This document shows, piece after piece, positions 25,034 through 34,159 of a stretch of 64,000 bases of DNA. Position numbers and translations under genes: made by a program. The stretch comes from Marivirga tractuosa DSM 4126. Lineage in GTDB: Bacteria > Bacteroidota > Bacteroidia > Cytophagales > Cyclobacteriaceae. How positions within the stretch are numbered: position 1 is the first letter of the stretch; each line of letters begins with the position of its first letter. The notes under the pieces were generated by a model. It was not told the origin of the DNA. It saw only the letters and a program-made list of their open reading frames with translations, and made no database searches. The DNA lies in the NCBI RefSeq assembly GCF_000183425.1, contig NC_014759.1, forward strand, positions 2,821,001 through 2,885,000. Reading direction: 5' to 3'.

Positions 25034-26203
25034 ATGATCAATAAATTAATTATACTCTTCTTGGCAGTTTTATTGGCTTTTGGTGCAAAAGCTCAATATG
25101 TGATGGAACAAGATTCATCCATTTTGCTCAATAATATGTATATCCAAATGGAAGTGAATGCTTCTGTAAATGCAATATATAATGCAGAGCATGATAAGGT
25201 TGAAAAGGATTTTAAATGGTTACGCTATCGTTTCCCTAACCACCCCTTACCTTATTTTCTTTATGGACTTAATGAATGGTGGAAAATTTTACCCGAACCC
25301 TCTTTACATCCCGATAATGAAAAAATGATAGCTTACTTAGATACTGCTCAATTTTATGCGGAGTCAATGTTTGAAAAAGATGAGGAGGACATGGAAGCAG
25401 CTTTTTTCTTGGCAGCAATTCATGGTTTTAAAGGACGCTTTTATGCAGAAAACCAAAGTTGGACGAAAGCAACTTTTGCCGCAAAAAAAGCCTTGGATTT
25501 TATGGAAATCAGCAAGAACAATAAAAATCTGAGTCCGGAATTTCTTTTTGGGGATGCTTTATATAATTACTATGTAGAGTGGGTGCCAGAACATTATCCT
25601 ATTCTAAAGCCAGTATTAAGGTTTTTCGAGGATGGAGATAAAGAGTTAGGTGTAAAACAATTAACTCAGGTTGCCCAAAATGCTTTTTACACACGAACTG
25701 AGGCACAATATTTTTTAATGAGAATATGGGCTTTGGACGAAGGCGAATTGCAAAAAGGACTACAGTTGTCGGAGTACTTACACGAAACCTATCCTCAAAA
25801 CGCATATTTTCACCGGTTTTATGCTAGGTTGCTGTATACAGCAGGAAAAATTAATGATGCTGAGCGAGAATGTTTAGAAATTTTCCAGCGTATTGACAGT
25901 GCTAAAGCCGGATATGGTGGAACCTCAGGTAGATATGCAGGTTTCTTTTTAGGTCAAATTTATGAGCGTAAGCAAAACTTAGATGAAGCAAAGCATTATT
26001 ACAAAAGAGCAATGTTAGCATCTGAAAGTGTAGAGGAAGAGGAAGCAGGCTATTATTTGTATAGTATTTACCATCTTGGACTAATTGCAGAAGAGCAGGG
26101 AGATGAAGAACTAGCAAAGGAATATTATAAGAAAACAAAAAGTAAAGCCAGCAGAAAGCAAGGCGTTCATAAAAATGCACGAGATAAGCTGAAAGATTTG
26201 TAG
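25034..26203 (+). CDS. Exported tetratricopeptide-repeat protein
   Basis: A 389-residue protein with a Sec signal peptide (MINKLIILFLAVLLAFGAKAQ); the ATG at 25034 is preferred over an upstream TTG because it begins that peptide. The body is helical, with TPR-like pairs: AAFFLAAIHGFKGRFYAE, AYFHRFYARLLYTAGKINDAE, and FLGQIYERKQNLDEAKHYYKRA. Family-level function is protein-protein scaffolding in the periplasm. A GTG-started membrane protein follows 9 bp later, so the two are probably one operon and may work together. Confidence 0.82.
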   Translation: MINKLIILFLAVLLAFGAKAQYVMEQDSSILLNNMYIQMEVNASVNAIYNAEHDKVEKDFKWLRYRFPNHPLPYFLYGLNEWWKILPEPSLHPDNEKMIAYLDTAQFYAESMFEKDEEDMEAAFFLAAIHGFKGRFYAENQSWTKATFAAKKALDFMEISKNNKNLSPEFLFGDALYNYYVEWVPEHYPILKPVLRFFEDGDKELGVKQLTQVAQNAFYTRTEAQYFLMRIWALDEGELQKGLQLSEYLHETYPQNAYFHRFYARLLYTAGKINDAERECLEIFQRIDSAKAGYGGTSGRYAGFFLGQIYERKQNLDEAKHYYKRAMLASESVEEEEAGYYLYSIYHLGLIAEEQGDEELAKEYYKKTKSKASRKQGVHKNARDKLKDL

Positions 26204-26212
26204 TTTAGAGCA

Positions 26213-27535
26213 GTGAAACCCATTGATTTTATTATAGCGCCTCTTACCCTTTTTGTATTATTGCTATTGGGTTATTTTTTAAGAGAAGTATCAGCCACTG
26301 AAGAAACTAAAAAATATTTCTTTCCTGCACTTCTATTAAAAATGGTGGGAGCTATTGGAGTTGGTTTGATTTACCAATTTTATTATGGCGGAGGTGACAC
26401 CTTTAGTTATTATACTCATGGAGCAGCACATATAGTTAATGCGTTTTATGAAAATTTTTCAGCGGGCTTAAAGCTTTTAACTGCAAATGGAGAATTTGAT
26501 GCTGATACCTATAAATACTCTTCTAAAATTTGGATGTATCGAGACCAGACATCCTACTTTATAGTCAGAATAGCTGCTATTTTTGGAGTTCTAACCTACA
26601 ATACTTATTCTTCGGTTGCCTTATTATTTGCTTTTTTCTCTTTTTGGGGTTTATGGTTAATGTACCAATCATTTTACAAAATCTATCCTGAATTAAATAA
26701 GTGGCTTGCCATTTCTATTTTTTTCGTACCTACTGTTTTCTTTTGGGGCTCAGGAATTTTGAAAGATACTGTCACGCTAGGAGCAACAGGTTTTTTGGTT
26801 TATGCTTTTATACAATTAGTATTTGAAAGAAAAAACATCATCTGGAATAGTATACTATTGAGTTTGTCAATTTATATAATTGTTTCAGTGAAGCTATATA
26901 TATTCTTAAGCCTAATGCCAGCTTTAATACTGTGGTTTTTCTTGTATAGAATTGGAAGAATTCGATCCACTGTTGCAAGAGCCATAGTTGCCCCAGTTAT
27001 GTTAGTAGTGGGCATATTCTTAGCCTATTATGTTGCACTTAAGGCTGGTGAAGATAATAAAAGATATGCTTTAGATCAGATTGCTGAAACTGCTCAAGTA
27101 ACGGCTTATGACATCCGATATTGGACGGGAAAAGACGCAGGTTCTGGCTACTCATTAGGGGAATTGGATGGTACTTTTGCTAGCATGATAAAATTGGCTC
27201 CTCAAGCTATTAATGTAGCATTATTTCGTCCCTATCTATGGGAAGTAAACAATCCGCTTATGTTACTGTCCGCCTTGGAAGCGTTATTTTTATTGGGCTT
27301 GACTATCCGGCTCTTCTACCGAAACAAATTAGTGCATATCGGACAAAGTCTTAAGTCTCCCATAATTCTTTTTTGCTTAGGTTTTGCTATTATTTTTGCT
27401 TTTGGGGTGGGGATTTCAACCTATAATTTTGGAACCCTGTCTCGTTATAGAATCGTGATGGTACCGTTCTTTCTTATTGCTCTTTTTCTGTTGGATTTTC
27501 ATGCCCAATCAAAAAAAACAGAAAAAATTGAATAA
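26213..27535 (+). CDS. Polytopic inner-membrane protein
   Basis: A 440-residue hydrophobic protein with about ten to twelve transmembrane segments and the loop YYGGGDTFSYYTHGA near residue 60. The acidic residue in a first large loop after two helices recalls GT-C glycosyltransferases and O-antigen polymerases, but no family is certain. The start is GTG at 26213. It follows the TPR gene by 9 bp and ends 3 bp from the convergent TonB receptor gene. A role in envelope glycan assembly is only a guess. Confidence 0.72.
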   Translation: MKPIDFIIAPLTLFVLLLLGYFLREVSATEETKKYFFPALLLKMVGAIGVGLIYQFYYGGGDTFSYYTHGAAHIVNAFYENFSAGLKLLTANGEFDADTYKYSSKIWMYRDQTSYFIVRIAAIFGVLTYNTYSSVALLFAFFSFWGLWLMYQSFYKIYPELNKWLAISIFFVPTVFFWGSGILKDTVTLGATGFLVYAFIQLVFERKNIIWNSILLSLSIYIIVSVKLYIFLSLMPALILWFFLYRIGRIRSTVARAIVAPVMLVVGIFLAYYVALKAGEDNKRYALDQIAETAQVTAYDIRYWTGKDAGSGYSLGELDGTFASMIKLAPQAINVALFRPYLWEVNNPLMLLSALEALFLLGLTIRLFYRNKLVHIGQSLKSPIILFCLGFAIIFAFGVGISTYNFGTLSRYRIVMVPFFLIALFLLDFHAQSKKTEKIE

Positions 27536-27538
27536 GTT

Positions 27539-29971
27539 TTAAAATTTTAAATCTAAAGTCACATAGAAATTTCTTCCTGCAGAAGGAATGATTCCAGGAC
27601 CAGGATAGCCTGTTGCCCTTCTGGTGAAATAGTAATTATTGGTTAAGTTATTAACACCTGCTTCCAACTGCGCAAATTCGTATTTGTATTTAGCGCTTAA
27701 ATCTAAAACGTGAAAGGAAGGGATTATTCCATCAACGCCCGTTGCAGTTCTTTCAGCATTTGTTGCTTCTGTATACTGTTCGCTCAAATAGGTAAATTGT
27801 AAAGTAGATGAAAAGCTTTTCCAGTTGTAGTTTATACCGGTTTTAATGTTTACATCGGGCACTAGTTCTACTTTATTTCCAGCAATTGAACTTTCCTGAT
27901 TGTCTTTTCCATATCGTCCTCTAATAAATGCTGCATTTATAAATGTGGAAAACTCATGAATGGGATCTGGATAGAGAAATTTACTCCAATTCATTTCAGT
28001 ATAGGATTCTACACCTGCAATAGCTGCATTGCCCACATTAGTTCTATATCTGTAAACTCTTGGGAAACCGTCAATGGCATCATCATAGCGCAATAGGGCG
28101 CCTAATCTGTCATTATAGGCTAAATAGAATAAGCTCCAGTCAAAATTTAAGAAATCACTGTAATTACCCCTAAACCCTAAATCAGCATTATAACCACTTT
28201 CATCTTGAAGGTTAGGGTCAACCAAAATGTTGGTGTTGTTAACTCTTAAATCATTAAAGTTTATACCCCTGTAGTTCATTGAAATATTTCCATACACTTC
28301 TAAATCTGCAGGTGTTTTGTAGCTTATTCCCAGACCCGCTAGCATAAAAGAGCGATCTAAAGTCTTAGATTCATAAATAGTAGTGTCTGAAATGACATTT
28401 CCAGCCAAATCTTCCACCATATTTCTGTAGTATCCAGAACTATTGGTGCTAATATGTTCCCACCTTAGACCAGGCGTAACACTCAAATTGTTATTAATAT
28501 TGAAGATATTTTCCGCAAATAGCGCAATGTTTTCTGAAGGATAGCGGAATGACAGGTCTTCTAAATTATTAGGATTGTTGTATTGAAAATCAGCATCGTA
28601 GCCTGCTGGGCCTAATCCTTGTCTTTGTTGAGTATTACCTTTGAAATATCTCGCACCAATCGCTAAAGCTTGAATTTGACCCATGAAATCGTAACGATGC
28701 AATAGACGCAATTCAGAACCAAAGTTTTCGTAATCATCCCACAGTAAATTTCTTTCTTCTTCAGGAAAATCTACCTGGGTTACTCTTTCGAGATTTCCTA
28801 ATGCTTTTCTTGAACCTATTAATCCGAAGGTTTTCCAGTTAATTTTAGTTGAAGTATTAATTTTGTAATCCAAAATAATTGCTGGAATATTCCATTGTAT
28901 TCCGAACCAATTACGCTCTCTAACAGATTGTCGTGGATCTTCCTCAAACATTCTGTCTGTTAACCCTCCTGCTTGTTGAGCTAGATAGTCCATATGAGTG
29001 AATTCAAAGCAGAGATACAATCTATCTCCAATGTCGAAATTAACATCGGCAAATAGCGTATTGGATTCAAAAGATTCATTATCTCTAAATCCATCACCTT
29101 GTTTCCGTTGGTAGTAAACAAAATAGTCCATCTTTTCAGTATTGCCTGATAAACTGTTGTAAGAACTCAATAGACCAAATGAGCCAAGGGTGTTTCTAGT
29201 ATGGAATTGAATAGGCGTGTCTTCTGGGGCTTTTTTGAAAAGAAAATTGATCATTCCTCCAAACTGCGAACCATACTGGAGAGAAGCCGCTCCCCTTACC
29301 ACCTCAATTTTAGAAAGGGCTTCTACTGGCGGGGTGTAATAGCTTTCAGGGTAGCCTAATGGGTCGGCAGAAATATCATAGCCATTCTGTCTGGTATTGA
29401 AATTAGATGTTCGGTTGGGGTTTAATCCTCTCCCACCGATTCCTAATTGAAGTCCCCCACCATCACTTTCCCAAATATTTAATCCTGGAACTTTCGCAAA
29501 TACTTGGCGAGCATTATTGGTGGCTAGGTTTCCGTTAATTTGGTCAATTGAAATAACCTCGTTTTTCTTGGCTTCATAAATCAGTGTGCCTTCTACCGGA
29601 TTCAACCTGGTAACATTAAAAACCTCTGACTTTTTACCAATTGCTTTAACTTCCTCCAATGTTTCTAATAAAGGATCTAATGAAAAATTGATGGTTTGCC
29701 AATCCTCTTTGACTTGAACTTCCTTAATTTGACTTTGTCTTCCTAGGTAAAATGCAGCGACTTTGTGTTTCCCTGCTGGCAAATTGAGTCTATAGTTTCC
29801 TTGAGAATCAGTAACGGCCTTTTCTTGGCTGTCCAAAACAAAAACTTCTGCCAGTTCAATGGCTTTTTTACTTTCGGAATCAACTACTGTTCCTTTTAAA
29901 CCTTGGGCCAACAGCGAATTAGTAAAAATACTGATCAACAAAATTGTAATATAGAAAAACTGCTTCTTCAT
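27539..29971 (-). CDS. TonB-dependent receptor (FecA-like)
   Basis: An 810-residue outer-membrane transporter. A signal peptide (1-22) is followed by a carboxypeptidase-regulatory-like domain (about 24-105, GTVVDSESKKAIELAEVFV), a plug (about 130-250, with VPGLNIWESDGGGLQLGIGGRGLNPNR split over the conserved region and VEVVRGAASLQYGSQFGGMINF) and a 22-strand barrel ending in F (FYVTLDLKF). The plug resembles ferric citrate-type receptors. It is the last gene of the DUF4856-imelysin-HTTM operon, overlapping HTTM by 4 bp, and iron or another metal complex is the expected cargo. The operon promoter carries three Fur-box-like repeats. Confidence 0.93.
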   Translation of the reverse strand: MKKQFFYITILLISIFTNSLLAQGLKGTVVDSESKKAIELAEVFVLDSQEKAVTDSQGNYRLNLPAGKHKVAAFYLGRQSQIKEVQVKEDWQTINFSLDPLLETLEEVKAIGKKSEVFNVTRLNPVEGTLIYEAKKNEVISIDQINGNLATNNARQVFAKVPGLNIWESDGGGLQLGIGGRGLNPNRTSNFNTRQNGYDISADPLGYPESYYTPPVEALSKIEVVRGAASLQYGSQFGGMINFLFKKAPEDTPIQFHTRNTLGSFGLLSSYNSLSGNTEKMDYFVYYQRKQGDGFRDNESFESNTLFADVNFDIGDRLYLCFEFTHMDYLAQQAGGLTDRMFEEDPRQSVRERNWFGIQWNIPAIILDYKINTSTKINWKTFGLIGSRKALGNLERVTQVDFPEEERNLLWDDYENFGSELRLLHRYDFMGQIQALAIGARYFKGNTQQRQGLGPAGYDADFQYNNPNNLEDLSFRYPSENIALFAENIFNINNNLSVTPGLRWEHISTNSSGYYRNMVEDLAGNVISDTTIYESKTLDRSFMLAGLGISYKTPADLEVYGNISMNYRGINFNDLRVNNTNILVDPNLQDESGYNADLGFRGNYSDFLNFDWSLFYLAYNDRLGALLRYDDAIDGFPRVYRYRTNVGNAAIAGVESYTEMNWSKFLYPDPIHEFSTFINAAFIRGRYGKDNQESSIAGNKVELVPDVNIKTGINYNWKSFSSTLQFTYLSEQYTEATNAERTATGVDGIIPSFHVLDLSAKYKYEFAQLEAGVNNLTNNYYFTRRATGYPGPGIIPSAGRNFYVTLDLKF

Positions 29972-31305
29972 TGATTATAGGGTAAAACCCAATTTTTATT
30001 TTGATAACCTCTTTTAATAGATGCCAAATTCACATTTGGACTGATGAAAGGACGACTTCCCTTTCCATTTATACTGGCATAACTTTCTACAAAAACTTCT
30101 GTTTTTGCATTATATTCAGCTTGATATTTGTCCCTTAAAAAATGGGCAAATTGTAAAACCATATCTGGTTGTGTATTCATCATTTTTTCCTGAACTGGAG
30201 TTAAATATTTATGTGGAAATACTTTAAATGATTTATTATTATCAGGAATGTTTACAGTAAATTCTGAGTAGCCAACTTTTTCCATCAGCATTACTCGCCA
30301 TGAAAACCTATAGCCTTGTTCCGTCCAAAATAAATTACCGGGATAAAGCATATAGCGGAAAGGCAATAGAACTTGCAAACTGAAATAGATGGCAAAGCAA
30401 TATTTTAAAGCAACTGGAGTTCCAAATACAGCTGAAGCGGACAACTTTTCTTGTCTTTGAGGAAATAGCTTTGCCCATAATTTTTTGTGAAAATCTTCTG
30501 AGAAAAAGATTAATGTGCTGACTACCATGATATATGGAAACATACCAATTTGGAACAGTGCGGCAGTCATAAAATGAAAAGCTATTACTGTTAGGTAAGC
30601 AAAAACTCTTGTTCTTTTCCACAATAGAAAAAATGGTATGGTTAAATCATAAAATGCACCAAACCAGCTGAAAAAATAGGCAGTCCACTTATAGTCTAGT
30701 AGCGTACCGATAAGTGGTGTATTTGCCTTTGAAGGCAACCAAATTTTTAATGGAAGGGCTTCCACCAACCAATCGGGCTGCAATTTGGCTAGTCCAGCAA
30801 AAAAATAAACCAAGCTTAACTGTAAAATGATAATATCAATACTCCACGCAGGCACATAGAGTTCTTGCTTCTTTTTTCGCCAAGCATCAATGGAATAAGC
30901 CTTATTTGCAGGCACTAAAATCAATAGAAATGCAATGATGCTTACAAAATAGTAGTGATTGAGGTAATTGGTTTTGTCAATAAGCTCCACATAAACAAAA
31001 CTCAAAAAGAAAAGCGCTGCGCTAATTCTATAAAAAGCTCCTAAAGCTATGCCAACAGCGGCAACTCCCATAATTCCAAAGAGAATATACATTCCTGGGT
31101 TTCCCCATGATTGTATCCACTCAAATCCATAATAGGGAAAATAAAACTCAGGTTCAATGTATTGTTTTGCTATCCAGCCATTCGACCAAAAGCGGATTAT
31201 GGAGGCTAGCATCATAACACCAAAAGCTACTCGGAAAGTAGCTAATGGTGCAATGTGTTTTGCTTGATTGAATCGATATGTTGGCAACCAATTAGTCACC
31301 ATCAT
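29968..31305 (-). CDS. HTTM domain protein (vitamin K carboxylase-like membrane protein)
   Basis: A 445-residue membrane protein with several transmembrane segments in the first 330 residues and a soluble C-terminal tail of about 110 residues. The N-terminal FRVAFGVMML and the YLNHYYFVSIIAFLLILVPA segment match the HTTM family, which is homologous to vitamin K-dependent gamma-glutamyl carboxylase. Bacterial homologues in metal-uptake operons have no proven reaction. It overlaps imelysin by 14 bp upstream and the TonB receptor by 4 bp downstream, so it is tightly coupled to both and probably serves the same uptake process. Confidence 0.85.
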   Translation of the reverse strand: MMVTNWLPTYRFNQAKHIAPLATFRVAFGVMMLASIIRFWSNGWIAKQYIEPEFYFPYYGFEWIQSWGNPGMYILFGIMGVAAVGIALGAFYRISAALFFLSFVYVELIDKTNYLNHYYFVSIIAFLLILVPANKAYSIDAWRKKKQELYVPAWSIDIIILQLSLVYFFAGLAKLQPDWLVEALPLKIWLPSKANTPLIGTLLDYKWTAYFFSWFGAFYDLTIPFFLLWKRTRVFAYLTVIAFHFMTAALFQIGMFPYIMVVSTLIFFSEDFHKKLWAKLFPQRQEKLSASAVFGTPVALKYCFAIYFSLQVLLPFRYMLYPGNLFWTEQGYRFSWRVMLMEKVGYSEFTVNIPDNNKSFKVFPHKYLTPVQEKMMNTQPDMVLQFAHFLRDKYQAEYNAKTEVFVESYASINGKGSRPFISPNVNLASIKRGYQNKNWVLPYNQ

Positions 31306-32407
31306 TATCTTGGAATGTAATTGAAACAGATAAAGCGGAAGTCATGTCCACTTTTATTAGGGGAATTACAGCTTGCAATGCATTGTAAACATTTACCAAC
31401 TGACTTCCTTCTGTTGTAGCAACCTCGCTGTAGGGCGCATTAATTTTTTCCATTTCCTCCAAAGCGGCAGTAGACTTATTAATAATTGCTAGGCTTAATA
31501 ATTGATCATTTCGATCTCTAGCATCTAATGCATCTAAATAATCATCTAATCCAAGACCGTCTTCAGAGGAATTAAAATGCTGACCTTTGAATACGGCAAT
31601 TGAAGAATTAACGGCTTTTTGTGCTAATTCACCTGACCAACCTGAGAAATAGCCTTCAACATTTTGAGGTGAGACTACTCCGCCAGTTCTAGGGTTTCCA
31701 CCTGAAGGAAATCCGATTTTTGCATTTTTGATTCTTATATCAAATTGAAAATTATATTCGTTGACTAGCAAACTAGTGCCACTCCCAACATCAGTTCCCG
31801 TATTTTCAACAAAAGTTGATCTGTAATCAGGCCAGCCTTCTGAAATTAGATTGGAAGTAGTTTGAATATCTTCTACTAAATCAATTAAATATTGCAGTCT
31901 ATTTTCACCCAAATCGGGGTTTCCGAAATAAGCCAGAACTTCTTCTTCAGTACTTCCTGTTCCGAAAAGTAAATAATCCAAGGCTGGAAAACCTTTAGCC
32001 GCTACATTTGCAGCAGAACCTAAAACATAATTTTGAGAATTTATATTCTCATCTATTAAATCAGTATTAGTAGGGAAGATATTTACTCGATCCCTCAAAT
32101 TTACACTAGAGACTGGCCCCACATGCACAAAGGCCAAATGCTGATAACTTAGCCAAGTCTCTTTAAGCTCAGATCTTAAAACATTTAAGCTTTCTATAGA
32201 AATATTTGTGCTAAAAGAGTTGGTTGCCGCACTCAATCCTTCTGCATTTGAAGCAAATTTTTCAATTGAAGGCTGGATAACATGATCAGCCATATTTTCT
32301 AGAAATGCTTCTCTGTCAAAATTCACTTTTTCACTGCCAGAGTCATTATCGCAGGCAGTGAAAAAAGTGATAAACATTATGAAGAAAGAAAATTTGAAAT
32401 ATCTCAT
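31292..32407 (-). CDS. Imelysin family lipoprotein
   Basis: A 371-residue lipoprotein (lipobox FFTA-C19) of the imelysin/insulin-cleaving family. The internal motif GFPALDYLLFG corresponds to the family's G-F-x-A-(L/I)-E-(Y/F)-L-L-(F/W)-G signature. Several imelysin-like proteins are iron-regulated and periplasmic or outer-membrane bound; peptidase activity is not established for most. It stands 6 bp after DUF4856 and overlaps HTTM by 14 bp. The HxxE element described for some family members is not obvious. Confidence 0.9.
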   Translation of the reverse strand: MRYFKFSFFIMFITFFTACDNDSGSEKVNFDREAFLENMADHVIQPSIEKFASNAEGLSAATNSFSTNISIESLNVLRSELKETWLSYQHLAFVHVGPVSSVNLRDRVNIFPTNTDLIDENINSQNYVLGSAANVAAKGFPALDYLLFGTGSTEEEVLAYFGNPDLGENRLQYLIDLVEDIQTTSNLISEGWPDYRSTFVENTGTDVGSGTSLLVNEYNFQFDIRIKNAKIGFPSGGNPRTGGVVSPQNVEGYFSGWSGELAQKAVNSSIAVFKGQHFNSSEDGLGLDDYLDALDARDRNDQLLSLAIINKSTAALEEMEKINAPYSEVATTEGSQLVNVYNALQAVIPLIKVDMTSALSVSITFQDNDGD

Positions 32408-32413
32408 TATGTC

Positions 32414-33508
32414 TTATAATTGGTCTTGAATATCTTCAAATCCGTAAGCTTCCACTAAGGTTGCTTTTGCAGCATTAATTTGCTCTGTAGTGATTTGGTA
32501 GAAATTAGTACCTAATTCATCCAAAATGCTCTGAACTTCAGTGTTACTTACTTTTTGATTTGGGTTATACTTTAATGCATGAATAAATGCCCAAGCTTCA
32601 GATAAAGTATGGTTTCTGATAGCATCATCAGCAAATCCTGCAATAGCTTCATTTAAATAATGAATTGCAGTTGCAGCAGAAACTTTTTCCCATTCATTTC
32701 TGATGATTTCAATTTGCTCATCTCTAGTATCTAAATCTTTATTTGAAATAGCTGCTCTACCTTTTATGAAAGCATTCATGGCCGCTTCATTTGAGCCTAA
32801 TAATGCATCTCTTCCGTTTGCGTATTTGCCCCAGAATCTGATACCATCTGTATTGGAAGGGAAATCAGTTGGGACACCAAAATAACCGAAAGCTTCATCC
32901 CAGTGGTGTTCCATTGCTGTACCTTTTCCAGCTTCAATAGTTTCATTATCTACATCCATTTTTCCTGAACCTAAGTAGATAGAAACTCCTTGGAAATAGA
33001 AGCATGAACCCATTAAGCCTTTTTCAATTAGTTGGATATGCTCTAAGCCATTCGCATCAAAAAAGTATTGCTTGGAGCCATCGTTTGAAGTAACTACTCC
33101 AGGAGTACCATCACTTCCTTCACCACCATTAGCTTCAGCTGTTGCAGCAGCAAACTCTCTAATAAAACCTTGAAACTTGCTGATATCCGATTCAACAGTT
33201 TTGTTTTCTAACTGCTTAGTTGATTCATTCAATTCTGCTTTAGAGAAAGCATTGTTTTCGTTAGCATACATGTCCAACATGCTTTGTGCATCTAAAACAG
33301 CACCTTCATTTGCTGTTTTCATGTACACGGTTAATTCTTCTAACATATCCAAACGCTGAGTTTGGCCAGAATAGCTTACATTTTCGAAATCATAAGTCGA
33401 TGGAATTTCATAAGTTTCCTCATTTTCACCAGCTGTGTTTTCATCGTCACATGCTGTGAAAGCAAATACTGCTAAAAGTGCTAATCCTAGTAATCTTAAA
33501 TTTTTCAT
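32414..33508 (-). CDS. DUF4856 family lipoprotein
   Basis: A 364-residue lipoprotein (FTA-C20) starting MKNLRLLGLALLAVFAFTAC. Family traits are STYDFENVSYSGQTQRLDMLEEL just after the linker, HHWDEAFGYFGVP near the middle, and a helical C-terminal half. DUF4856 proteins usually travel with imelysin and TonB receptors and may bind a metal. It is the first gene of the operon. Three Fur-box-like inverted repeats lie upstream, the nearest 20 bp from the ATG. Confidence 0.9.
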   Translation of the reverse strand: MKNLRLLGLALLAVFAFTACDDENTAGENEETYEIPSTYDFENVSYSGQTQRLDMLEELTVYMKTANEGAVLDAQSMLDMYANENNAFSKAELNESTKQLENKTVESDISKFQGFIREFAAATAEANGGEGSDGTPGVVTSNDGSKQYFFDANGLEHIQLIEKGLMGSCFYFQGVSIYLGSGKMDVDNETIEAGKGTAMEHHWDEAFGYFGVPTDFPSNTDGIRFWGKYANGRDALLGSNEAAMNAFIKGRAAISNKDLDTRDEQIEIIRNEWEKVSAATAIHYLNEAIAGFADDAIRNHTLSEAWAFIHALKYNPNQKVSNTEVQSILDELGTNFYQITTEQINAAKATLVEAYGFEDIQDQL

Positions 33509-33527
33509 TTGTGCAAAATTAATATTT

Positions 33528-33621
33528 GTATTTAGATTGATTCTAATGATGATGCAAAATTAATTTTATTTAGATTGGTTACAAATAAAAAAGCAATTTT
33601 ATTTAGATTAGATTTAAATAA
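33528..33621 (-). promoter_or_regulatory. Triple inverted-repeat operator (Fur-box-like) of the DUF4856 operon
   Basis: Three 23 bp sites, at 33528-33550, 33566-33588 and 33599-33621, share TATTTAGATT followed by an AT-rich mirror half. The second and third have perfect TTATTT...AAATAA outer arms. The first has the inner dyad TTAGA...TCTAA. The layout resembles Bacteroidota Fur boxes, and the downstream genes encode a likely metal-uptake system. Assignment to Fur is inference. Confidence 0.65.
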
Positions 33622-33811
33622 TGCTCAAATAGTTTGATTTAGTCACTTTAAGGAGGAATTATACGGAAGCAACATTCTTAAATGTCTGCTTAATTTAAAT
33701 AAGTGTAATTAGTGTTTTGACTAATTAAGAGACTCTAGGGCACAATAATTTCAGTAAAAATTGCGATATCAGAATTTTTATTCTTTCTCCCAAAAAAGTA
33801 AATGGAATCAA

Positions 33812-33973
33812 TTAGGGGAAAACTGCATAAGCAGCGGAAACATTAGATAAGTCTTTTACTGAAGACATCACTTTTTCTCCCCCTCTTCTTAATTGATGGC
33901 AATAGCTTACTGATAATACGCAAACGAATATCATTAGTAAACTGATCATTAGCCTTCTGTATAAGTTATTCAT
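33812..33973 (-). CDS. Possible small membrane or exported protein, 53 residues
   Basis: An ATG-started frame on the minus strand encodes MNNLYRRLMISLLMIFVCV followed by a short polar tail (QLRRGGEKVMSS...) and a stop. The positively charged N-terminus plus hydrophobic helix (about 9-24) looks like a signal or membrane anchor. A TAATTTTG -7-like octamer lies upstream (33998-34005 on the plus strand). It has no recognised family and could be a chance frame. Confidence 0.35.
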   Translation of the reverse strand: MNNLYRRLMISLLMIFVCVLSVSYCHQLRRGGEKVMSSVKDLSNVSAAYAVFP

Positions 33974-34159
33974 TCAAGCCTTTGTGTTGTTGTGAGGCAA
34001 AATTATTGGAATTTTACATCAAAAGCTAAATTATTATAAACTATTTAATATTCTATTTGATTATATTCATTTGTTAGTGTTTCTATTTTAGCAGTTAATC
34101 ATAGCAATTCATGCGATTAATTGTAATTTTACGCTATTAATCGAAAAAAGCATTTTGTA

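Larger units (their letters stand above)
33509..34159. other. Divergent spacer between DUF4856 operon and fumC
   Basis: This 651 bp spacer holds the triple operator (33528-33621), a plausible minus-strand small ORF at 33812-33973, and the fumC leader. The rest is AT-rich with no further gene that I can support. Confidence 0.6.

Noticed and set aside
33650..33656. AAGGAGG word resembling a Shine-Dalgarno in the fumC spacer
   Set aside because: No frame of useful length starts after it; the nearest ATG gives a three-codon peptide.
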